Source: Cohnella candidum (GTDB lineage Bacteria > Bacillota > Bacilli > Paenibacillales > Paenibacillaceae). Taken from it: DNA of 64,000 nt. Of this stretch, positions 43,573 to 51,975 are shown piece after piece. The stretch spans positions 3,721,001 to 3,785,000 of the forward strand of contig NZ_CP033433.1 of the NCBI RefSeq assembly GCF_003713065.1. Reading direction: 5' to 3'. A program made the position numbers and the translations under genes. The notes under the pieces are model-generated. The model was not told where the DNA came from, searched no databases, and saw only the letters and a list, made by a program, of their open reading frames with translations. Position 1 is the first letter of the stretch. Every line of letters begins with the position of its first letter.

Positions 43573-45117
43573 TTAACGAACCATGGCGATGATTTTATCC
43601 AGCATGTCGTCGAAGGTCGTCATCACTCGGGCAGCGGCATTATAAGCGTGCTGGTACTTAATCAAGTCGGACATCTCTTCGTCCAACGATACCCCGCTGA
43701 CGGATTGACGGCGTTCGTCGATCTGGGCGAGCAGGGAATCCTGGTTGTCGACTTGGCGCTGGGCATCCTGGGATTGCACGCCGAGCTGTCCGATCAAGGA
43801 ACGGTAAAAGTCATCGATCGTGCCGCTGGCGATCAGAGGCGTCGTGCCGTCCGGATTGGAGAAGCTGATCTTCGTGTCCTTCAGGTTGGCCATCAGCAGC
43901 GCCAGCGTATTGTTGCCGGGAACGACTTGTTCCGGCGTGCCGTCCGTCCTCATCGAAGTCGCGATGGCGTCCGGGGAGGCCGCGATGACCGGGTTGAGCT
44001 TCAAATTCGCCGCCGTGATCGGCCCGCCGTCGCTCGAAACGAAAAAGTCCACGCCCGCCGTCGGCGGATTCGACAGCGGATACCCCATGCGATGGAGCTC
44101 GTTCACGCCGTTAACGGTCACGGTTAGCGGATCCTTCAACGTACGGTCGGAGCCCGTATAAGTCTTACCGTCGAGCGTGATGCCGTCCGGAAGGACGCTG
44201 CCCGCCGGAACCGTGACGGTGAATTTGCCGTTCGCCAAACTGTTGGCCAGCGTATCGAGCTGCTTCTGATAGTCCTTCACGTAATAGTCGCGGGACTGAA
44301 GCATGCCGTAGAGCTCGCCGCTCGTCAGGTCCGTACCGAATGCGCCTTCCAGGCCGGCTGCGTCCACCGTTATTGCCTGGTCTCCCGTTACGAGCGCGGT
44401 ACCGCCCATATTGATGTTATATCCCTGCGCCGTGTTGGTCACGGTGATATTCACGATTTTGGACAACTGATCGGTCAACACATCCCGCTGGTCCATCAAA
44501 TCGTTGGGGTTGTCGCCGTAAGCGGCAATCTTCGAAATTTCATAGTTTAAATTGGCGATGTTGCCCACCAACGTGTTGATTTGGCTGGCCTTCACGCCGA
44601 TGTTGTCGGTCAAATCGCGGTTCATGTCGGACAGCTGCTTGCTGGCCAGGTTGATCGAATCCGTCAGCGCGATCGCGTTTTCCCGCAGGACCTTGCGCGC
44701 GGTGACGTTCTCCGGGTCCTTCGCGAGGTCGGACCAGCCTTTCCAGTAGTTATCGAAAAGCGTCCGGATGCCGGTATCGTTCGGTTCGTTGAAGATCGCC
44801 TCGAGCTTGTCCAGCGTATCCGCCTGCACGGACCATTTGCCCTGGTCTTGGCTTTGGTTCCGGTACTGGTTGTCGAGGAAGCTGTCTCGAATCCGCGTGA
44901 TGGAGGTGAATTCGACGCCGGTGCCGAGCTGGCCGGGGATCGTGCTGTGAGTCATCCCGATCGCTTCGATCGGACGAGTCGCCTGCATGTTGACTGTCTG
45001 ACGGGAATAACCCACCGTATTCGCATTCGCGATATTCTGTCCCGTCGTCTGGATGGCGGCTTGCTGGGTGAACAGCGCCCGTTTGGCCGTCTCGATCGAA
45101 TGGAAGGTAGATCTCAT
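43573..45117 (-). CDS. flgK: Flagellar hook-associated protein 1
   Basis: A 514-residue junction protein next to the hook. The N-terminal STFHSIETAKRALFTQQAAI and NIANANTVGYSRQ, and the C-terminal VSLDEEMSDLIKYQHAYNAA, are diagnostic. The ATG at 45115-45117 is chosen, with AAGGGA 10 nt upstream; the in-frame GTG three codons earlier sits too close to that site. It is between flgN and flgL. Confidence 0.96.
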   Translation of the reverse strand: MRSTFHSIETAKRALFTQQAAIQTTGQNIANANTVGYSRQTVNMQATRPIEAIGMTHSTIPGQLGTGVEFTSITRIRDSFLDNQYRNQSQDQGKWSVQADTLDKLEAIFNEPNDTGIRTLFDNYWKGWSDLAKDPENVTARKVLRENAIALTDSINLASKQLSDMNRDLTDNIGVKASQINTLVGNIANLNYEISKIAAYGDNPNDLMDQRDVLTDQLSKIVNITVTNTAQGYNINMGGTALVTGDQAITVDAAGLEGAFGTDLTSGELYGMLQSRDYYVKDYQKQLDTLANSLANGKFTVTVPAGSVLPDGITLDGKTYTGSDRTLKDPLTVTVNGVNELHRMGYPLSNPPTAGVDFFVSSDGGPITAANLKLNPVIAASPDAIATSMRTDGTPEQVVPGNNTLALLMANLKDTKISFSNPDGTTPLIASGTIDDFYRSLIGQLGVQSQDAQRQVDNQDSLLAQIDERRQSVSGVSLDEEMSDLIKYQHAYNAAARVMTTFDDMLDKIIAMVR

Positions 45118-45145
45118 AGAAAACACATCCCTTGGCGGAAATCAA

Positions 45146-45640
45146 TTAAGCTCGGGTATCGAAAGACCTGCGCGGAGCCGCGGCGGCATGCGACTTGGTT
45201 GGCGAATATGTCATATCGTCCGGCGGAGCGGTAATCAGGTCGATTTGAAAAGCAATGTATTCCAGCGACTGGCGAACGAGCAGTTGATTGCGTTCGTTCT
45301 GTTCTTTTAATTGCTGGATCGAGGTCATCAGACGATCGGCCGCTTCCGCGAGCAGTCGTTTCGACTCCGCCTTCGTGACGGCCTGAAGCAAATCGGCCAA
45401 GGTAGAGCCGGGCTTGGGGGCAATCCCCAGTTCCGCCCAGCACTCCCGCGTGTATCGATGGATAGACAGGTTCAACTGCTCCATCGCGGCAATGGCCTTC
45501 GATTCTTTGGCCGTCAGCGTCATCAGCCGGTCGACCCGGTTCTCGACCACGAGCTTCTGCTTCTCCCGGGCAAGCTGCAGCATTTCTTCATGGATGTCGG
45601 TCAGTCCGTTCAGCGCGTTCAGCAGCTCATGAATGCTCAC
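45146..45640 (-). CDS. flgN: Flagellar export chaperone FlgN
   Basis: A 164-residue, mainly helical protein (YvyG in B. subtilis) that chaperones FlgK and FlgL. Family features are the N-terminal LLNALNGLTDIHEEMLQLAR and the central coiled coil. The start is GTG at 45638-45640 with GAGGTGAACGA upstream. It sits between flgM and flgK, as in Bacillus. The C-terminal Ala/Ser/Arg tail is probably disordered. Confidence 0.88.
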   Translation of the reverse strand: MSIHELLNALNGLTDIHEEMLQLAREKQKLVVENRVDRLMTLTAKESKAIAAMEQLNLSIHRYTRECWAELGIAPKPGSTLADLLQAVTKAESKRLLAEAADRLMTSIQQLKEQNERNQLLVRQSLEYIAFQIDLITAPPDDMTYSPTKSHAAAAPRRSFDTRA

Positions 45641-45652
45641 TCGTTCACCTCG

Positions 45653-45937
45653 TTATTCGCCGGAAACCGGGTAAATGAACGGCGCGATCTTGTCGGCCAG
45701 CTTTCCCGTTTCGACGCGGTACGTACCGGAAGACACCTCTTGCTTCAACTTCTCGATTTTCTGAGTGCGGGCCGCGTCGTCGGTACGATTCTTCTGGGCG
45801 CCCAGAAGTTCCATGGCCTCTGCGGAAAAGCTGACCTGGTCCTTCTGGCGTTTGCCGGCCGTGCCGTTCGTGCGGACGTCGGAGGATTGCGGGTAAACCC
45901 GGTAGCTTCCGATGCGCTGAGTGTCATTTATCTTCAC
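45653..45937 (-). CDS. flgM: Anti-sigma-D factor FlgM
   Basis: A 94-residue negative regulator of the flagellar sigma factor, exported through the finished hook in many bacteria. The N-terminal MKINDTQRIGSYRVYP and the C-terminal helix region KIEKLKQEVSSGTYRVE plus KLADKIAPFI are conserved. ATG at 45935-45937. A sigma-D-like promoter overlaps a terminator upstream (45957-46010), so it can be expressed apart from comF-yvyF. Confidence 0.93.
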   Translation of the reverse strand: MKINDTQRIGSYRVYPQSSDVRTNGTAGKRQKDQVSFSAEAMELLGAQKNRTDDAARTQKIEKLKQEVSSGTYRVETGKLADKIAPFIYPVSGE

Positions 45938-45956
45938 TGAATATCACCTCGAAATT

Positions 45957-45991
45957 AAAAAAACCGATAATCTATATTTCTATTATCGGTT
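45957..45991 (-). terminator. Terminator between yvyF and flgM
   Basis: A perfect 10-bp stem (AACCGATAAT / ATTATCGGTT) with a 10-nt loop is followed on the minus strand by a T-rich run. Its left arm contains the -10 of the putative flgM sigma-D promoter. Confidence 0.85.
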
Positions 45992-46010
45992 GTTCTATAG
46001 GATTTGTTTA
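45982..46010 (-). promoter_or_regulatory. Candidate sigma-D promoter of flgM
   Basis: On the minus strand TAAA (46007-46010), then 17 nt, then CCGATAAT (45982-45989). This resembles TAAA-N15-GCCGATAT with one extra spacer base and one changed -10 base. flgM is transcribed by sigma-D in B. subtilis. Confidence 0.55.
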
Positions 46011-46019
46011 GCTTACGGA

Positions 46020-46433
46020 TTAAAGACGATCGCGGATCTGAAATGAGGTGTTCCCCTTGGAATCGTGGGGTGCGTTCGTCGTATGTGCTTTCTGGATGCC
46101 GGCTTGAAGGTTCTTCATGTCTCTCTGGAGTTTGGCCCGGCAAGAATCGCACATCGTGCCTTCCCGGATGGGCAAACCGCAAGACTCGCAAGGAACGGAC
46201 AAGTTCGGCATATTCTCGGTCGAAATCCGGCCTTCACGGATGAACTTGGTGATCTGCTTCACCGACACCTCGGTCTCTTCCGATACCTCATGGATCGTAG
46301 CGCCTTTATGTTCTCTCAGGTAATTCGCGACCCGTTCGTATTCTTTCTCGATTTCCTGCACGCAATTGTTGCAGACATCTCTCATCCCGCGTGCAAAAAG
46401 TCTAGAACAACGTGGGCAGTAGGACAAGCTCAT
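46020..46433 (-). CDS. yvyF: YvyF-family protein with zinc-binding ends and HTH
   Basis: A 137-residue protein of the TIGR03826/YvyF family, always found between comF and flgM. The N-terminal CPRCSRLFARGMRDVCNNC and C-terminal CESCGLP...CDSC are paired zinc-knuckle motifs. The middle (about 40-75, VSEETEVSVKQITKFIREGR) is a MerR-like helix-turn-helix. A regulatory role in motility is inferred. ATG at 46431-46433 with TGAGGAGGA upstream. A TATACT -10 (46469-46474) may serve as its own promoter. Confidence 0.9.
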   Translation of the reverse strand: MSLSYCPRCSRLFARGMRDVCNNCVQEIEKEYERVANYLREHKGATIHEVSEETEVSVKQITKFIREGRISTENMPNLSVPCESCGLPIREGTMCDSCRAKLQRDMKNLQAGIQKAHTTNAPHDSKGNTSFQIRDRL

Positions 46434-46523
46434 GAGGTTTCCTCCTCAGGTACGACATACAGGGATAGAGTATATCACAATCATACTAAATTCTACAGAA
46501 AAAATCATGCTATTTTTTCCCAT

Positions 46524-47339
46524 CTACGATCTGGCCCACAACAAACCGTAGATTTCGAGCCTGGGCTGAGAACCTCGAGCTGATTCACAAAAGGCGTTTT
46601 GCAAAACGGATGCGCACTCGTTCATGGTGCTGCCCGTGGTATAAACGTCGTCAACGAGGAGAATGCGGGCAGGCGGAACGCCATCTACTTCTTTCATCCA
46701 CTCGCCTATGGATTCTGCAACCGCTTGGAAGTTTCCCCTCATGTCCGTCAGACGAGTGCTGCGGGTCTTGAGACTCTGTTTCTCCGTATGACGCACTCTA
46801 CGCAGCAGTTGCCGATAAGGCACCCCATACCTCTTCGCAACCCGGCTTGCCATGCGTTCCGCCTGGTTGAACCCCCGCTCCTCCAGCCTCTCTTTTGCCA
46901 ACGGTACCGATGTTACGGCATGGAACGGAGAGCGGGACAAACCGTCCGTTCCCAACTCCCGGCAAATCCGCTCGTAGGCCGCCGACAAAATCGCGCCCAT
47001 TAACGGCTCCAGCTTTTCGCTCCCTCGATACTTGTAAAGGGCTAACAGTTCTCTCATTCGATCATCGTAGCGCACTGCGCTTCGGCTGAAGATCAGATGC
47101 CTTTCCGTCCTCCTCGGACAATCCGGGCAAAACTCCGGCCTGCCGCAAATTCTGCAAACATGCCGTTGGATCCAAGGGATCGCAGCACTGCATGTAGAAC
47201 ACAGGCTCACAAGGACGGATCTAGCTTCAGGGTGTCTGACCGGCGGAAGGGAGGTGTTCGCAGATGCACCCGCGTGTTTTCCGCAAATCAAACAAGAGAG
47301 TGCCTCCGGCCTCAACCAACGGCTAAAAGAGAAGGCCAT
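46524..47339 (-). CDS. comFC: ComFC phosphoribosyltransferase-like competence protein
   Basis: A 271-residue protein needed for DNA uptake or processing in competent cells. The N-terminal zinc ribbon (CLICGKHAGAS, CSTCSAA, CRICGRPEFCPDCP) is followed by a PRTase domain with the PRPP-binding motif ILLVDDVYTTGSTMNECA near residue 235. The ATG (47337-47339) overlaps the comFA stop as TGATG with GGGGG upstream, so it is coupled to comFA. No comFB gene lies between them, unlike in B. subtilis. Confidence 0.93.
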   Translation of the reverse strand: MAFSFSRWLRPEALSCLICGKHAGASANTSLPPVRHPEARSVLVSLCSTCSAAIPWIQRHVCRICGRPEFCPDCPRRTERHLIFSRSAVRYDDRMRELLALYKYRGSEKLEPLMGAILSAAYERICRELGTDGLSRSPFHAVTSVPLAKERLEERGFNQAERMASRVAKRYGVPYRQLLRRVRHTEKQSLKTRSTRLTDMRGNFQAVAESIGEWMKEVDGVPPARILLVDDVYTTGSTMNECASVLQNAFCESARGSQPRLEIYGLLWARS

Positions 47340-49168
47340 CAGGAATCCCCCTTTATGAGAAATCCTTTGCGACTCGCAAAGGCGTTCATGCCGCGAATTT
47401 GCCGGCAAGCGCTTCTCTGCGACGAGGTCCAAGCCGGCGCGGCGAAATAAACCGACCCGTTCGGGTCATCCGCGGAGCGGCCTGCCCTGCCGGCCATTTG
47501 CACGAGCGACGCGGCATCGAACAAAGGCTTATCCGCGTCCAACACGAAAACGTCGCTTTTCGGAATCGTTACGCCCCGCTCCAGAATCGTGGTTGTCACA
47601 AGCAAACGCAAGGTCCGCTCGCGAAAAGCCATCACCTTTGTCCCCCGGTCCGGGTCACGGGAGGAAGTCCCGTCTACTTCCTCTGGCCGGATGCCGAAGT
47701 CGCCCGCATAGCCGCGAAATAGCCTGATAAGGGGACCCACGTGGTAGATGAACGGGATGAAGACGAAAACTTGCGCTCCACGTTCGATAGAGGCTTGGAG
47801 GGTTTTTTTCAAGGTGTTTGGTACTCGGCGCTTGCTGCCCGTCCAGCTCGATACCGCAGGAATCGTCACGCGTTTCGGAACGGGGAGCGGTCTTCGGTGA
47901 TAACGCACGGATACCTTTGCATGGGAGAGCAGTCCCCATCTCGCTTTCCGCTGCATGCCGACTGGAGGAGTTGCGCTCAGCAGCACGGTAACGCCGCCTT
48001 TCTTCCTTGCCTGCGCTGCCGCATGGTGAAGTGCGGGATCGTTATGATAGGGAAATGCATCGACTTCGTCGAGTACGATGAGGTCGAACGCTTCCCGGAA
48101 CCGAATCAACTGATGCGTCGTGGCGAGCGTCAGCGCTCCGTTCTCGAACTTATCCTCGCTTCCGCCATAGAGAACGACGCGGCTCACATGAGGAAAGGCG
48201 GCAGCCAGCCGAGGCGCCAGCTCAAGGACGACATCCCGGCGAGGACTCGCGACCGCCGCTCGGCCGCCTGCGGAGAGAACCGCTTCCAGCAGCGGAAACA
48301 TCATTTCCGTCTTGCCGGCTCCCGTCACCGCCCATAGGAGAAAAACATGCCTCTTCTGCCGTTGCGCGAGCCTATCGGCTAGGAATTGCAATGCAGTCGA
48401 AGCCGCCTCACCTTGTGCAGGACTTAACTTCCATCGTTTCTTGAAAGTCTCAGAATCATCGGCTTCCACCGCCAAAGCCACCGACGCCAAAGCTTCCCCG
48501 AGAATCAAAAGCTCGCATTCCCGGCAACGGCCCATGGTCAAACAGACCTCGCAATACGCGCACTCCGGACGTCCGCATGCCGCGCATGGCGTGCGATGCA
48601 ACTGCCGCCCGCCGCTTCCGCATCGCCTGCAATGCACAGCGGCACGCCTTCCGGACAACTGCGCCACCGCGGCCGTGAACCGTATGCTGCCCATCAGCGC
48701 TGCAACTTGTAATACGGGCAAAAGCTCAGCTGCCGTCTCCTCAAAAGCCGCCAAAGCCTCCGGCAGCAAATATCCGCGGCCCTGAAGTCGTTCTGCGGCA
48801 ACTCGCGCCTTCTCCCCAAGAGAGCGCCCCTCCTTATATGCCTCACGGAAATTTCCGGCATCATGCCCGTTGACACCATGCCGGCGGTTCATCACCCATT
48901 CCCGCGTCCGCCTTCTCCGCTTCTCGTTCCTTAACACCACCGCACACTCAGCCATCCCCAGTGGCAACGGCTCGTCCAGCCAAACGATTTCAGACGGAGT
49001 CTGAGCCGAATCCTCGGCCTGTCCACGACCCATGTCCCCCCAACCTTCATGAATGCCTTGCCGGAACGCCGTACTCGTCCAATAATGGAAATCCACTTCC
49101 CAGCAAACCGACATCCCCGCCAATTTCCGACCCGAAAACCAAACGACCTCGTATAATGTGGCCCTCAT
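47339..49168 (-). CDS. comFA: ComFA DNA helicase/translocase of competence
   Basis: A 609-residue DEAD-box ATPase that helps pull transforming DNA through the membrane. A four-Cys zinc finger lies near residue 185-220 (CRRCGSGG, CAACGRPECAYCE). Walker A is WAVTGAGKTEM, the DEAD-type box is LIVLDEVDAFPY, motif III is LLSATPP, and the C-terminal helicase lobe has VTTTILERGVTIPKSDV and QMAGRAGRS. The N-terminal ~170 residues are variable. The start is ATG 49166-49168, with a G-rich site upstream; in-frame codons further up extend into the terminator region. It is followed directly by comFC. Confidence 0.95.
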   Translation of the reverse strand: MRATLYEVVWFSGRKLAGMSVCWEVDFHYWTSTAFRQGIHEGWGDMGRGQAEDSAQTPSEIVWLDEPLPLGMAECAVVLRNEKRRRRTREWVMNRRHGVNGHDAGNFREAYKEGRSLGEKARVAAERLQGRGYLLPEALAAFEETAAELLPVLQVAALMGSIRFTAAVAQLSGRRAAVHCRRCGSGGRQLHRTPCAACGRPECAYCEVCLTMGRCRECELLILGEALASVALAVEADDSETFKKRWKLSPAQGEAASTALQFLADRLAQRQKRHVFLLWAVTGAGKTEMMFPLLEAVLSAGGRAAVASPRRDVVLELAPRLAAAFPHVSRVVLYGGSEDKFENGALTLATTHQLIRFREAFDLIVLDEVDAFPYHNDPALHHAAAQARKKGGVTVLLSATPPVGMQRKARWGLLSHAKVSVRYHRRPLPVPKRVTIPAVSSWTGSKRRVPNTLKKTLQASIERGAQVFVFIPFIYHVGPLIRLFRGYAGDFGIRPEEVDGTSSRDPDRGTKVMAFRERTLRLLVTTTILERGVTIPKSDVFVLDADKPLFDAASLVQMAGRAGRSADDPNGSVYFAAPAWTSSQRSACRQIRGMNAFASRKGFLIKGDS

Positions 49169-49190
49169 CTGACCCCCGCCCCTCCGCGAA

Positions 49191-49239
49191 AATAAAAAGC
49201 ACACCCGCCTCGCCCATTAGGACGAAAGCGGGTGTGCTT
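49191..49239 (-). terminator. Terminator upstream of comFA
   Basis: A perfect 12-bp stem (AAGCACACCCGC / GCGGGTGTGCTT) with a ~19-nt loop is followed by TTTTTATTTT on the minus strand. It ends transcription of the small gene at 49322-49744. Confidence 0.93.
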
Positions 49240-49321
49240 CACCCGAAATCCCATCATATACCGTTACCGAACATTGTATGCGATTTCCAACCGGTCGACA
49301 ATCCCCCGTCATATCAACTTC

Positions 49322-49744
49322 CTAAAGCGGCAGCCTATGCAAATCCTCTCTTTTGTCGAGTTCCACCCAGACGACCTGCGCAGGATCCTTTTCCATCCCT
49401 TGCTCTTCCCACTGCTTCATCATGCTATCCCGGTCTTTCGCATCGGGTCCCGATTCCCTGCTGCGGATCCATGCAATTCCATCATAGCCTCGCGCGAACT
49501 TCTCGACAATCGGACCGGTGTCGTCCGTCGAATCGTCGAGCAGGACCGTAATGCCGATATCCGTTCCCGTACGCCGGGAAAAACTTTGCAACGCCCGCAC
49601 GTACCCTTCGATTTGCAATTGGTGGTTGCCCGCGACCAGTACATAATGGCGCTTGCGCGAATCGGCTTCCCGTCCGAATACCCCATGCGCCAATGCCGCT
49701 GCCGCCACGTAAAAGCCGATGATCCACATCAATTCCGGAATCAC
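49322..49744 (-). CDS. Small membrane-anchored protein of unknown function
   Basis: A 140-residue protein that I do not recognise. An N-terminal hydrophobic segment (about 4-24, LMWIIGFYVAAAALAHG) is followed by a basic stretch and a soluble domain. A segment like VLVAGNHQLQIEGYVRAL and then VLLDDSTDDTGPIVEKFAR recalls the first beta-alpha-beta of GT2 glycosyltransferases, but no second acidic motif or acceptor domain is present. The start is GTG at 49742-49744 because AGGAGGTGG lies just upstream. It is monocistronic between the degU terminator and its own. It may be a cut-down GT2-fold protein. Confidence 0.65.
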   Translation of the reverse strand: MIPELMWIIGFYVAAAALAHGVFGREADSRKRHYVLVAGNHQLQIEGYVRALQSFSRRTGTDIGITVLLDDSTDDTGPIVEKFARGYDGIAWIRSRESGPDAKDRDSMMKQWEEQGMEKDPAQVVWVELDKREDLHRLPL

Positions 49745-49890
49745 GGCGGCCACCTCCTGTGCGCGGTCGACCGATCTACGGCGCCGACGCGCCTTACATC
49801 CGTTCCCGCTTGTTGGTATGGCATTATATGCCGCATGCCAAGTGGGAGTTACCGGCCGCACGCGGACAAGGCGAACCCGTAGAAACGCCC

Positions 49891-49937
49891 AAAACAAAAA
49901 CGGCCTCCCACCGCACTCGCGCGCGGCAGGGGCCGTC
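49891..49937 (-). terminator. degU terminator
   Basis: On the minus strand a long imperfect stem starting ACGGCC and ending GGCCGT, with an inner CCGC/GCGG helix, is followed by TTTTTGTTTT. Confidence 0.8.
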
Positions 49938-49999
49938 TGTTTTCAATCGTCATGTTCCCGCATCGATCGTTATGTAACCGCCTAACGACTGCGCCTCGC

Positions 50000-50722
50000 T
50001 TACAGCGTCACCCAACCGTATTTGATCGAGTTGATGACGGCTTGCGTGCGGTCGTCGACCTCCATTTTCTGGAGAATGCTGCTGACGTGGTTTTTGACCG
50101 TTTTCTCGCTGATGAACAGGTTTTCGCCGATCGTTTTGTTGCTTTTGCCCTCGGCCATCAGCTTGAGCACTTCCGCTTCCCGGCGGGTGAGCGGATTGTT
50201 GCCGCGGGGGATGAATTTGGTCACCGTCTCGCGGCTCGCCGCAGCTCCGGAGGTCGCCCCGATCTCATCCAAATACGTCATGCGGCGGAGCTGGTTGATC
50301 AGCTTGCCCGTCACTTTGGGGTGGATGTAGGCATGTCCCTCCGCTACGGTGCGGATCGCGTTGATGAGCGATTCCGCCTCCATGTCCTTCAGCAGATACC
50401 CCGTCGCGCCCTTGCGAAGGGTTTCGAAAACATAGCTCTCGTCGTCATGGATGGAAAGGATAATCACTTTAATATCCGGGAAAATGTCCCGCAGCCGCTC
50501 GGTCGCGATCACCCCGTTTTCGATCGGCATGTTGATGTCAAGCAGCACGACGTCTGGCTTGTACCGGTTGCAAAACTCGAGTACTTGAATGCCGTCGCCG
50601 CATTCCCCGATGACTTCAAGATCGGACTCCATGTTCAGAATCCTCTTCAGCCCTTCGCGGAACAGCTGATGATCGTCGGCAAGCAGCACCTTGATCTTGC
50701 GAACCGCCGTCTTACTTTCCAT
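50000..50722 (-). CDS. degU: Response regulator DegU
   Basis: A 240-residue NarL-type regulator that controls exoenzymes, competence and motility in Bacilli. The receiver domain (about 10-125) has the acidic pocket (DDH), the phosphoacceptor Asp in VVLLDINMP and the Lys in TGYLLKDME. The C-terminal LuxR-type HTH is [20 protein letters not shown] and following. ATG at 50720-50722 overlaps the end of degS by 11 bp, with GGAAAGGAG inside degS. A strong terminator follows. Confidence 0.97.
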   Translation of the reverse strand: MESKTAVRKIKVLLADDHQLFREGLKRILNMESDLEVIGECGDGIQVLEFCNRYKPDVVLLDINMPIENGVIATERLRDIFPDIKVIILSIHDDESYVFETLRKGATGYLLKDMEAESLINAIRTVAEGHAYIHPKVTGKLINQLRRMTYLDEIGATSGAAASRETVTKFIPRGNNPLTRREAEVLKLMAEGKSNKTIGENLFISEKTVKNHVSSILQKMEVDDRTQAVINSIKYGWVTL

Positions 50723-51890
50723 GCTCGCCTAACTCCTTTCCTGGCTCCGATTTAATGGGAACCTGAATTTTGATTTTGGTCCCTTGACCTGCTGTCGACT
50801 CGATATCGATCTTGCCTTGCAGCAGTTCGACGCGCTCCCGCATACCGACCAAGCCGAACTGCGAATGGATTCTGGCCTGAGATTCCACCTGTTCCACGGA
50901 AAACCCTTTGCCGTTATCCCCGATGGTCATCTGTATGCTGTCTTCCTGGAATGTCATATCGAGAGACACGAAGGTCGCTTCGGCGTGCTTCAAAGCGTTG
51001 TTGAATGCTTCCTGCACGAGACGGTACATGGCCGCTTCCATCGCGGACGGAAGCCTCTTCTCTTTGCCGGTCGTTTCGAATACGGTGCGGATCAACGTCT
51101 TTTCCTCGAAATCCTGAACAAATTTCCGAAGGGTCGGCACGAGTCCCAAGTCGTCCAAAGCCATCGGGCGAAGGTTGAAAATGATTTTGCGGATTTCTCC
51201 GAGGCCTTGCCGGACTTGCGTTTTAAGATCGATCAGCTCATTGCGGATGAGCTCCAGGTCGTTCGTGTCCAGCATCCGCTCCGCGATTTCCGTCCGCAGC
51301 ACCAGGTTGGCGAGCGATTGGGCCGGACCGTCGTGGATTTCCCTGGCGATCCGTTTGCGTTCGTCTTCCTGGGCCAAAATGATCTTGAGGCCGATCAACT
51401 GGCGGTTTTTCGCGGATTCGAGAATCCGGGTGACCTGGTTCAAATCGCCGGATAAATAGTCTAAAACGACGTTCATCTGCAGGCCGATCGTTTCCGCGCG
51501 TTCAATGGACAATTCGACGGATTTGACGCGGCTTTGCAATTCGTTGCGCCTGGCTCGCAGATAGCTTTCCTTTTCCCTGAAAACCATGAGGTCAAGCTGG
51601 ATCTGGGTCGCTTTCTCATAAGCGGATTTGATGTCTTGTTCGGTGTAACGGACGAAATCGCGGCTCACTTCGGTCAGGCGGATTCTCGACAGCCGGTATT
51701 CCCTCTCCAGCTTGTCGACCTTATCGATCGCTTCCGTCGTCTCCGCAATGACCTTCTCCAGTTCCTTATGGAGACTGAGAAGTTCCCTGCGCGCCGCTTC
51801 GGCGATTTCGAAAACCTGGACCTTGCTGTCTTCCATGACGGTAATCGCATTTTGGATGACCTGATCGATTTGGTCCACTCGATAATCCAC
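50712..51890 (-). CDS. degS: Sensor histidine kinase DegS
   Basis: A 392-residue cytoplasmic kinase that phosphorylates DegU. The N-terminal ~170 residues form the DegS sensor coiled coil. The HisKA_3 segment carries the phosphoacceptor in RIAREIHDGPAQSLANLVLR near residue 190, and the C-terminal ATPase domain has IGDNGKGFSVEQ and GLVGMRERVELLQGKID. There are no membrane segments, as in B. subtilis DegS. The start is GTG at 51888-51890 with AAGGGAG upstream. A TATGAT -10-like element lies in the short upstream gap. Confidence 0.97.
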   Translation of the reverse strand: MDYRVDQIDQVIQNAITVMEDSKVQVFEIAEAARRELLSLHKELEKVIAETTEAIDKVDKLEREYRLSRIRLTEVSRDFVRYTEQDIKSAYEKATQIQLDLMVFREKESYLRARRNELQSRVKSVELSIERAETIGLQMNVVLDYLSGDLNQVTRILESAKNRQLIGLKIILAQEDERKRIAREIHDGPAQSLANLVLRTEIAERMLDTNDLELIRNELIDLKTQVRQGLGEIRKIIFNLRPMALDDLGLVPTLRKFVQDFEEKTLIRTVFETTGKEKRLPSAMEAAMYRLVQEAFNNALKHAEATFVSLDMTFQEDSIQMTIGDNGKGFSVEQVESQARIHSQFGLVGMRERVELLQGKIDIESTAGQGTKIKIQVPIKSEPGKELGEHGK

Positions 51891-51960
51891 GCTAACGACT
51901 CCCTTAACAGCTTGTCTTCATCATATCATATTTCTCATTTTCGTGGTGAGGCGGATAGGA

Positions 51961-51974
51961 CTTTCGATCGAAAG
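51961..51974. repeat. 14-bp perfect palindrome upstream of degS
   Basis: CTTTCGATCGAAAG has no loop and no T tract, so it is not a typical terminator. It lies 2 bp after the stop of the upstream secreted-protein gene and about 70 bp before the degS start. It could be an operator. Confidence 0.4.
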
Positions 51975-51975
51975 A

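Noticed and set aside
49719..49985. A rightward open frame covering the gap between the small membrane-protein gene and degU.
   Set aside because: Its product is Arg/Thr-rich without homology cues, has no ribosome-binding site, and it runs through the degU terminator and the promoter region of the leftward gene.
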